From NCBI GenBank assembly GCA_033782935.1, contig JAWQEG010000501.1, forward strand, positions 1,259,001-1,323,000: 64,000 bases of DNA, written 5' to 3'. The DNA is from Petrolisthes cinctipes (lineage: Eukaryota; Arthropoda; Malacostraca; Decapoda; Porcellanidae). Positions 55,929 to 64,000 of the stretch are shown here, in pieces. A program made the translations under genes and the position numbers. A model generated the notes under the pieces. That model saw nothing but the letters and a program-made list of their open reading frames with translations, did no database searches and was not told the DNA's origin. Within the stretch, counting starts at the first letter, position 1. Each line of letters starts with the position of its first letter.

Positions 55929-57172
55929 ATTTTGTATGTGTGTCATATATAATTGACTTGAAAAATGAACAATGATTTCAGCATATTAATAACTTTAATG
56001 ATTAACATTGATTACAGTTACATTATTAAGCATCAAATGTTTGCATATAAAATAATGTAGTTATTGGCTTGCCAGATATGTTCACATGCACACACACACA
56101 CACACAAATCTGTTTGGGTACACGGGGATGGCAGAAAGGTTCCAATCGTGAATGTGTTTTGTTAAATATATTGTGTATAGCCATAAAAAAGTAATAATGG
56201 TTGCATGATGCAGTGTGTACCACTTGATATAATTATGTAACCTATACATATGAGTAAGCTATTCACTGCTACAAGATCAAAACAATGTGATTTCGTTGGG
56301 AATCAATCACTACCAATGTAGACCTAACCTCTTTCATGTGACATTATTGTTTTGTTAGGTCTACCAGTGACTTATTCCAGAAGAATTAAATTGTTGTTAT
56401 TTTTTACACCACATAATTAACTCATACATATCGGTTATATAATTTAATTGAATGGTTTACACTGATTTAGCCATTATTACCTTATTTTGGCAATATATAA
56501 TATATTCATGCATCCACAATCACGAGCGCAAACTCCTAAGATAGTTGGCTATCACATACCACTATTTATACAGTGATGGATTTATTGCAACGAGGGAAAG
56601 GTAAATAAAAATGTCCGGTATTACCATATATCAAAATGCACACAGTTTAAATAGCCTTATAATTTCATGAGTTACATGACATACATTGATGAGTGGGGAG
56701 CTATAAGAGTTGGCTATCATCATGTTCTATGTATACCTCCACATATAGTTCATTTTCTTTATTGTATCATAATTCATACTCAATAACTATATTCTATGAC
56801 AATCACTGTATATCATTAACTATATCATCAATAGATGCTTCACAATTCTACTGATCAAACCATCTTGGAGTTCACTGGCATCCCTGTGTTCACCCATTCC
56901 TTCATCACCGTGGGCCGTCTCGTGATCTAAATCGGAAGATCAATCTTGTGTTTCGTTGTCCGAGCCTGAAGTGGTTCAGGAGGTCGGTGCACTGTGGCTG
57001 GCTTCGGGACAGAATATTAGGCCGGCACTTTACTATGTATACCTCCACATATAGTTCATTTTCTTTAGTGTATCATAATTGATACTCAATAACTATATTC
57101 TATGGTAAGCACTATATATCAATAGCTATATTCTATGGCAGTTGTTTTTCTTCATCAGAAGGCGCCTTTCAT
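55929..57172. other. AT-rich spacer with a ~100-bp direct repeat, no gene seen
   Basis: (CA)n at about 56090-56106. GTATACCTCCACATATAGTT begins a ~100-bp repeat at about 56731 and again at about 57037. Between them, 56840-57030 is less AT-rich but encodes nothing I recognise. Confidence 0.65.
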
Positions 57173-57640
57173 TTTTTTTTTTTTTTTTTTTTTTTTTGCA
57201 ATGGCGTCAAAAAAATGATAGCTTACAAAACATATGGGTAGACAGGATCCTTGAAGGTCTATTTGCCCACAAGCACACACACACACTCACGCACCCACAC
57301 ACATACGCACAGAAATATAACAAAACAAAACACAAAAATACAGAAAAATAATTACCTCATAAACTACTTAAATCCATAAAAACGAGGATGACGCACCAGA
57401 ATTTCCTCCAAAACATGGTGGTTCAGCAGGTGTCGACAAAGCACATCAAGTGGCAGGCCCCGGGCAGCAAGTGTTAGACAATGGTACAGGCCAGACAATA
57501 GTGTTCTATAGTGTCAAAGCGAGGTGCTCGGCACAATCAACACTAAGTGAAGGGAGGCTCACCCTCCATTCCTGCAACCTGTCAAGGTGGCCGGTAGGTA
57601 TTTTCGTGAAGTCTGGCAGGCTACAAGCCAACACTGCTTA
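57173..57640 (-). mobile_element. 5'-truncated LINE H-family copy with poly-A tail
   Basis: The plus strand shows a T-run (about 57173-57197), which is the poly(A) tail of a minus-strand LINE. The minus strand then encodes the H C-terminus, with RHPRF-like and CAEHLALTL-like text matching CRAPRANTIEH of H. CA-rich sequence at 57270-57310 corresponds to the TG tract of the H 3' UTR. It covers only the last ~450 bp of the element. Confidence 0.82.
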
Positions 57641-58019
57641 ATGCTGGGCCAAAATCTCAGTGGTTGGAAGGAGAATAACGCTTGGGTTATAATGATAAAA
57701 CCAACCATAGTATAATCTTTGAAATAGTTTCATTATCTTTCCCAGCTCATTTTGCTATGATAATCAACAGCTGCTATAACAGTCTCAGAACAAATCAAAC
57801 ACGAGTGCTCTTCAAAAGTAGCTGCTGCTCCTACAGTAAATGGTAAGCTGATGTAAAAAAATATGTTTGATGAGTTGAAAGGCAACCTGGTACCTTAAAG
57901 TTCATTATCTAAGATGTTTTTTTGAAGATTGACATTGAATGCAGTATAGTATTAGCAAAGCGTGTGTGTTATTATTATGTATAGTGTTACATACTGAGAA
58001 TAGTCAGTATGAGCCATCC
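57641..58019. other. Spacer, no gene seen
   Basis: AT-rich single-copy-looking sequence with no recognisable motif. Confidence 0.6.
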
Positions 58020-58270
58020 TGATTACTATTGGGCCAGACAGCTGTGCCGGTTTCTATCTCGACACCTGGCTAAAGGTGGATATAAATAACGCGAAAGTTG
58101 TGTAAGCAAACTAGAATTGGTTCTGACAGCAGAAGGGGAACAAGCAGGAAATCTGCCACTGTAAAGGCAAGTAATCTAACTTGTATTCAATGTATTATAT
58201 CATTTTATTGTGCAAACTCATTAGTTGTGATTCGTGTGCTTATTAATATTCTTTTTCTTTATAGGGCACA
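58020..58270 (+). repeat. TATA-containing repeat, copy 2
   Basis: Shares ACAGCTGTGCCGG, GATATAAATAACGCGAAAG-type text, TTGTGTAAGCAA and AGAATTGGTTCTGACAGC with 21865-22150. A 130-190-bp segment between the CAGCTG part and the TATA part of copy 1 is absent here. Confidence 0.55.
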
Positions 58271-58295
58271 TTTTTTTATTATCCTTTTAGGGCAG

Positions 58296-58301
<6 letters not shown>

Positions 58302-58339
<38 letters not shown>
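58302..58339. repeat. (TA)n tract, left flank of element C
   Basis: About 19 TA units. The same microsatellite continues beyond the other end of element C at 63886, showing C inserted into it. Confidence 0.9.
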
Positions 58340-58344
<5 letters not shown>

Positions 58345-58860
58345 GTGGGTGGTGCGTGTTGTAGCCACCAACTATAAGTTGTGCTGCTACCTAAAGAAGG
58401 ACTCCTGTGTAAGGGCTGCTGTCAAGGTTTCTCCACTACATCTTCTCAGCCTAAGGAGCTAGTGTCTATAACTCTCTTTAGTAGAAGTGCTAGTGTCTAT
58501 AACTCTCTTGTTGAAGTGCTCAAGGAAGAAAGAGATGCGGTGAATAGTTCCCAATTATTTAATGTCAAAAAAAGTTAACACTATATATATTTTACTGCGG
58601 ACCTGACGTTAACAAAGCTAAGAGTATTTGGTTATGGTATTAAATGTATAATACATATGTTGTATACAGGAAATTTTGCATTATTATGCAGACAATGATA
58701 TTACACAAAATGGCAAAGAGAATATGCTGAAAGAAATTGCATAGGCTATCTGCATGAAGAAATGTAATGGTAAAAGAATCACAATACAGGGCAGGCAGAT
58801 AATTAGAGAATGGTTACACACTCAATCAAAGAAAATCGACCTATTTTATGGTACACTACA
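58340..58860 (-). repeat. 3' LTR of element C
   Basis: Plus-strand ends TGTTGGTGGG...GGTACACTACA. Contains a near-duplicate GCTAGTGTCTATAACTCTCT at about 58458 and 58488. Confidence 0.93.
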
Positions 58861-58863
58861 ATA

Positions 58864-58875
58864 CTCCCCCCCTAG
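58864..58875 (-). promoter_or_regulatory. Polypurine tract of element C
   Basis: The minus strand reads CTAGGGGGGGAG, three bases before the 3' LTR (TGTAGTGTACC). Confidence 0.82.
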
Positions 58876-60251
58876 TTTCGAGGAAGGAGGAACGATACTC
58901 TTGTGTGTCGTAGTTTGTTGTTTCCAGCATGTGTTGGAGGAACAGTCACTTGCACTGATTGCAGCATCTGGTCCGGATTCAGGATATAAGCAGGCTTGAC
59001 CCGGTCTACGGCCACAACTTCTTGAGAACCATGTTTGTCGATGGTGAAGTTCTTCCTCGTCCTGCGAACTACTCGGAAAGGGCCCTGATATGGCTGCTGA
59101 AGGGGCCTTTTGACTGCATCGACTCTAACAAAGACGTGTGTGCAAGCTTCCAGGTCCTGGTGAACGAAGGTCTTCGAGTTGGACGTACGAGGCTGCACTG
59201 GATGGAGGCACTTCATGGCATTTTTCAGGTGCGTTGCAAAGTCTTGAACGCTGCAAGGCTCGGGGTCTGGTGTGGCATAGAGAAGCTCACCTGGAAGCCT
59301 GAGCGTAGAGCCATATACGAGCTCAGCAGAGGAGTTGTGCAGATCCGTTTTGAGTAAAGTTCTGATGCCAAGGAGGACAAGAGGCAGTGCTAGTGACCAA
59401 TCTTCTCTCTGGGCTGAAGCTGCCAGGGAAGATTTTAGCTGGCGGTGGAATCGTTCGACCGTTCCGTTGGCCTGTGGGTGATAGCTGGCGGTCCTGTATC
59501 GGCGGATGCCAAGGAGTATCATGACCTTATTCCACACGCCTGACTCAAACTGACCACCACGGTCAGAAGTAAGGCTTAGAGGCACACCAAACCTGGACAC
59601 CCATGTAGCGATGAAGGTGCATGCAACAGTATCCGTGGTGATGTCGGTGAGAGGTGCTGCCTCAGGCCAGCGTGTGAAGCAGTCCACACAGGTGAGTAAA
59701 TATCGATAGCCATTGGAGTACGGAAGTGGGCCAATGAGGTCTATGTGAACATGGTCAAATCTGTCGGTGACTGGCATAAAGGTGGCTGCAGGAGAGTGTG
59801 TATGGCGTGTGACTTTGGAAGCTTGACAGCGTATACATGTGCGTGCCCAGTGTCTGACGTCTTTATTTATGCCCTCCCATATGAAGCGGGAAGACATCAT
59901 CTGGTGCGAGGCACGGATTCCAGGGTGTGAGAGGTCATGTAACTTCTTGAAGAGCTGGTGTCGATGTTTCTCTGGTACGTATGGACAGAGAGTGTCGGTT
60001 GAGGTGTCAGCGTACAGTGTGACCTGGGTGTCTGGAAGTGTAATCTTCTTCATCTGTAGTGTAGGGTTATCCAACAATCGCTGTAGCTCAGCGTCACCGA
60101 CTTGATCAGCAGCAATGGTGGCATAGTCGATGGGAGAAGATATTACAGTACTGATGTTTCGAGAGAGGGCATCAGCTGGGGCATTGTCGGCACCTTTTAC
60201 GTATCGTATATCTGTGGTAAACTGGGCAATGTAGTCCATGTGGGGCATTTG
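58872..60251 (-). CDS. Element C integrase and end of RNase H (pol C-terminus)
   Basis: A 458-residue open frame begins after the TGA at 60252-60254; the ATG at 60248 is not a natural start, because the RNase H frame continues from upstream. HMDYIAQFTTDIRYVKGADN and APADALSR close RNase H. The integrase zinc domain (HRHQLFKKLHDLSHPGIRAS, CIRCQASKVTRH) is intact. The core shows HIDLIGPLP, LTSDRGGQFES and ANGTVERFHRQLKSS, with D, D and E in place. A GPF-type segment PYQGPFRVVRRTRKNF follows, and no chromodomain is seen. It would insert the cDNA. The frame ends inside the polypurine tract. Confidence 0.93.
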   Translation of the reverse strand, partial: QMPHMDYIAQFTTDIRYVKGADNAPADALSRNISTVISSPIDYATIAADQVGDAELQRLLDNPTLQMKKITLPDTQVTLYADTSTDTLCPYVPEKHRHQLFKKLHDLSHPGIRASHQMMSSRFIWEGINKDVRHWARTCIRCQASKVTRHTHSPAATFMPVTDRFDHVHIDLIGPLPYSNGYRYLLTCVDCFTRWPEAAPLTDITTDTVACTFIATWVSRFGVPLSLTSDRGGQFESGVWNKVMILLGIRRYRTASYHPQANGTVERFHRQLKSSLAASAQREDWSLALPLVLLGIRTLLKTDLHNSSAELVYGSTLRLPGELLYATPDPEPCSVQDFATHLKNAMKCLHPVQPRTSNSKTFVHQDLEACTHVFVRVDAVKRPLQQPYQGPFRVVRRTRKNFTIDKHGSQEVVAVDRVKPAYILNPDQMLQSVQVTVPPTHAGNNKLRHTRVSFLLPRN

Positions 60252-61890
60252 TCATGGGGTGTAAGATTCCTTATTTCTGAGGAATGCTGTAGTGAGTGGC
60301 TTGTGGTCAGTGTAGATGTGGAAACTGCGTCCCTCGATGAAGTAGCGAAAATGCTTGACAGCTTTGAAGATGGCAAGTAGCTCCCTGTCATAGGCACTAT
60401 ACTTTGACTCCGCCGAGGCGAGTTTCTTGGAAAAGAAGGCAATTGGCTTTCAGTATGTACCGACACGCTGTTGTAGGACGGCACCAACACCAATGTTTGA
60501 GGCGTCTGTAGCAATTGAAGTTTCTGCGTCTGGTGCAGGGAAAGAGAGCGTGGCAGCGTCGCTGAGGGCCTGTTTTGTTGAGAGGAAGGCCGCTTCTGCT
60601 TCTTCAGTCCAGACGAGGGTAACAGATTGACCTCTCTTGCAAGGTTTAATCATGGCATACAACGGTCGTAGCAGGAGTGAGCAGTGTGAAATGAAGCGGT
60701 TATAGTAATTAACCATCCCAAGGAACTCCTTGAGCTGGCGTTGGGTAGACGGCCTGGGAAACTGCTGGATGGACTCACACTTTGAGGGAAGTGGAGCAAT
60801 GCCTGCTGGAGAGACTGTTTGACCTAGGAACTCAAGGGATGTCACACCAAGTTCGGACTTGTCTGTGTTGATTTGGATGCCATAATCTTGCAGTCTCTGG
60901 AGGACTTGGCGGAGGTGTTGTTTGTGGCTGTCTTCATCAGGACTAGCAATGAGAAGGTCATCTATGTAGGCAAAACAGTAGGGTAGACCTCGAAGGACCT
61001 CATCTATGAAGCGTTGAAACGTTTGTGCCGCGTTCCGCAATCCAAAGGGCATCCTGACGTATTCGAACATGCCAAAAAGTGTGATAATGGCCGTCTTCGG
61101 GATGTCAGTGGGATGGACTGGAATCTGATGAAATGCTTTGACGAGGTCGATCCGAGAGAAGATCGTGGAACCTGAGAGTTGGGAAGTGAACTCTTGAATG
61201 TTGGGCACAGGATATCTATCTTCCACGGTGCGTGAATTGAGGGCACGGTAGTCACTACAAGGTCGTATGTCTCCGGTCTTCTTAGGAACAATGTGAAGAG
61301 CCGACGACCAGTTGCTGCTGCTGGGCCGTATAATGCCTTTACTCATCAGAGATTCGAACTCGGCTTTGGCTTTCTTATAACGCTCAGTAGTTCCTATATG
61401 ATGAGTCACGTGATGCTTGGCAGGTATGCTGGATGAGTAGGGTTGTGTCAGCATAGGAAATGACTTGAGGAGGTCAGCAAACTTGTGGTCATGGTTGATA
61501 GCAGACAGGTGTGTGCTGTCACCAAGTGCTGGCTGTGCATTAGTAAAGATATCTGTGAATGGGTCGACCATTTTTCGTCCTCTTACGTCTACCATCAGGT
61601 TGAAGTGACGGAGAAAATCAGCACCAAGGATGGCTTGTGACACTGCTCCTACGTAGAATGTCCATTGAAAAGAGCGGCGAAGGTTGAGATCCAGATGCAC
61701 TGTTTGCCGCGAGTATACAGGTATCTTGGTACCATTAGCAGCGTAGAGATGCAGAGAAGGAGGTAGCGACCGCTGGCTGGTTGTAGCAGGGAGGACACTG
61801 ACGTCGGCACCGGTGTCTACCAGGAACTTGGTATGGGACCGGCGATCAAAGATGTGGAGCAGCGTAGACTGAGTATGGCAAACATTATGC
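60252..61890 (-). pseudogene. Element C pol: protease, RT, RNase H (two TGA codons)
   Basis: The frame opens about 61945 and reaches the protease at about 61880, in -1 relative to gag: SHTKFLVDTGADVSVLP, with DTGA at about 61806-61817. RT follows: PSSSNWSSALHIVPKKTGDI, FSRIDLVKAFHQIPV, MPFGLRNAAQTFQRFIDEVL, and catalytic AYIDDLLIAS near 60950-60975. The thumb has LKEFLGMVNYYNRFISHCS. RNase H starts TDASNIGVGAVLQQRVGTY, then TGA at 60450-60452 replaces what is probably Trp, then KPIAFFSKKLASAESKYSAY and FHIYTDHKPLTTAFL. A second TGA at 60252-60254 follows SYTP. The 61700 ATG is internal. Confidence 0.9.
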
Positions 61891-61894
61891 TGCG

Positions 61895-62710
61895 TTAATG
61901 TTCGCCGTTGTTGTTTGACGCCGTGTAGCTGCAGGGCTTTTCACACTTGAGAGCCTTATCCTTAAATCTGCGATGGTAGTAGCAGAAGTTTGAGGTGCTC
62001 CTTGAACGTGACCGATGGTGTTGGCGGTTTGGCGTCGAGGGTCGGGAACTTGGGCGGTTGTTGATTTGTTTCTTCAGGTTGCTGACTTCCATTGTAAGCT
62101 GGGAAATTAGATTGGCGAGCTGGACAATTTGGGAATTTTCTTGTGTCGTGATGGAGGAGATTGGTGATGCTGGTACAGGTGGAAGAGTTGCCATGTAGTC
62201 ATCTGCAAGATTTGCAAGCTCATCTGGCAGCAGCTTGCCTTTCATACTGATGAGAGCGCGTTGAATGTCAGGTGGCAGGCGTTGATAGAACAGTTGTTTG
62301 AAAAGATCTTTATCAAAGGCCTGGTACTTGTCACCAAGCAGTGTTTTCATACAACGTAGTAAGTCTGTAGGTTTCTCTCCACCAAGTTCTTCTCTTGATA
62401 GCAACTGGCGGAGACGAGCAGCCACTGACGATTGTAGGCGATTTAAAATTGCTGCCTTAAGATCCTCATAGGGCGTAGCAGAGGTTGAGGCTGAAGTAAT
62501 GACATCAAATATTTGAGTGAGATCTTCAGGTGGTAGCAGGCTTGCAGCATGTGAGAATTTAGTGAGGCTTCTCGTGATATTAGAAGCAGCAAAACCACAC
62601 TCCAGTATTGAGAACCATATGGTGGGGTCTTGGTTGCAGAAAGCAGGGGCTCTCATGGCTACTGTAGTGGCAGTGTGGTTGCCTGAGTTTGGGAGATCCT
62701 CAGTAGACAT
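61895..62710 (-). CDS. Element C Gag, 271 aa
   Basis: An intact frame. It starts MSTEDLPNSGNHTATTVAMR and carries the arthropod Gypsy capsid signature: PTIWFSILECGFAASNI, KFSHAASLLPPE, EDLKAAILNRL, LGDKYQAFDKDLFKQLFYQRL, DELANLADDYM. A predicted coiled coil (LANLISQLTMEVSNLKKQI) precedes an Arg/Ser-rich stretch and the zinc-binding CYYHRRFKDKALKCEKPC. Pol overlaps the 3' end in the -1 frame by about 50 bp, so expression of Pol probably needs ribosomal frameshifting; no canonical slippery heptamer is obvious. Gag packages element RNA. Confidence 0.92.
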   Translation of the reverse strand: MSTEDLPNSGNHTATTVAMRAPAFCNQDPTIWFSILECGFAASNITRSLTKFSHAASLLPPEDLTQIFDVITSASTSATPYEDLKAAILNRLQSSVAARLRQLLSREELGGEKPTDLLRCMKTLLGDKYQAFDKDLFKQLFYQRLPPDIQRALISMKGKLLPDELANLADDYMATLPPVPASPISSITTQENSQIVQLANLISQLTMEVSNLKKQINNRPSSRPSTPNRQHHRSRSRSTSNFCYYHRRFKDKALKCEKPCSYTASNNNGEH

Positions 62711-62839
62711 ACTGGTCAGTGAACTCAGGGTGTAAATGCTGACGAGAGTTACCTGATATCACGGCAGCTGCGTTAGTAAGTTATATTAGTATGCTGAATA
62801 CACTGGCACTGTAATCCACACACAAGGCACTAATAATAA

Positions 62840-62992
62840 AGGACAAGACACTGTAACCCAGGGTGTAACACTAATCCAAGGTGAAGCACTGTAATCCAAG
62901 GTGAAGCACTGTAATCCAAGGTGAAGCACTGTAATCCAAGGTGAAGCACTGTAATCCAGGGTGAGGCACTGTAATCCAGGGTGAAGCACTGT
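62840..62992 (+). repeat. 20-bp minisatellite in the element C leader
   Basis: GTAATCCAAGGTGAAGCACT repeated about six to seven times with small changes (CCAGGGTGAGGCACT). It lies between gag and the primer-site block. Confidence 0.93.
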
Positions 62993-63264
62993 TGCTGGTA
63001 GCTAGACTGCCACGAGTACCAGTGGTGTATAGGTGTTGGATGGCAGGCAGCAACGGCGTAGTTGGAGGCTTACAGATGGCTGCTGTGGACTGGTGATGCC
63101 TCAGGGTTCACAGCGAGAATGTAGTTAGGATGGACAGCGGCACTGTGGCAAGAGCAACAGCTGCACAGGAGAGGTAGCAACTCGAGTCACCTCTTGATGG
63201 TGACTGCCAGGCCAAGGCGTTATTGTAGACTACAGCTTGATCAACTCTTGTTGGCGATTGCTGC

Positions 63265-63365
63265 AGCTGCATCCGGGGGTCACCACTTGTTGGTGACAGC
63301 TGCAATCTCCGGGGGTCACCACTTATTGGTGATTGCAGCAGCTGCACTCTCCGGGGGTCACCACT
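63265..63365 (-). repeat. Triplicated primer-site block of element C
   Basis: TCCGGGGGTCACCA on the plus strand occurs at 63272-63285, 63308-63321 and 63350-63363, each in the context GCAGCTGCA...CCACTT(G/A)TTGGTG. Spacings are 36 and 42 bp. Confidence 0.9.
63350..63363 (-). promoter_or_regulatory. Primer-binding site of element C
   Basis: The minus strand reads TGGTGACCCCCGGA, two bases inside the 5' LTR. This is a Gypsy-type primer site close to that of element A. Confidence 0.85.

Positions 63366-64000
<635 letters not shown>

Overview
This 64 kb window is eukaryotic, repeat-rich DNA with no convincing host gene. I see no tRNA, rRNA or CRISPR array and no prokaryotic-type operon. Nearly all coding capacity belongs to retroelements: Ty3/Gypsy LTR elements, LINEs with APE endonuclease, RT and RNase H, a CR1/L2-like LINE, an RTE-like LINE end and a Penelope-like element (PLE). 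Abundant (TA)n, (CA)n and (GA)n microsatellites and minisatellites fill the gaps. This mix suggests an arthropod, most likely a decapod crustacean; that is inference, and the species cannot be read from the sequence.

Layout. 1-605: LINE 3' end with a GATA tail. 757-1636: G/A-rich minisatellite. 1640-4830: AT-rich spacer with two weak tandem arrays. 4833-5857: a second LINE C-terminus. 5920-6186: fold-back element. 6187-21639: Gypsy element A (minus strand), whose 5' LTR is split by element B (plus strand, 12683-21505). B has 696/694 bp LTRs and a CCCA target-site duplication. 21640-23075: spacer with a LINE tail and a TATA-containing repeat. 23076-28988: LINE D1. 29620-37730: LINE E, interrupted by minus-strand LINE F (33385-36735). 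37731-46740: remains of Gypsy element G (LTR, primer site, SCAN-like gag), whose leader tandem array is split by LINE D2 (38842-45121). 46742-51810: LINE H. 51814-51953: TA-flanked MITE. 51983-55919: composite PLE with direct and inverted partial copies. 55929-58340: AT-rich spacer with a 5'-truncated H copy and a second TATA-containing repeat. 58340-63885: Gypsy element C (minus strand), nearly intact, inserted in a (TA)n tract that runs off the window end.

The region is a stack of insertions, and some relative ages can be read: A before B, E before F, G before D2. By LTR divergence B is the youngest LTR insertion, C is intermediate and A the oldest. The best candidates for something unusual are: element B, whose LTRs are about 99% identical although its pol is wrecked; the PLE composite inserted as one block with candidate hammerhead motifs; and the triplicated primer-binding-site block of element C. 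I did not find a convincing new biological system beyond these retroelement structures.
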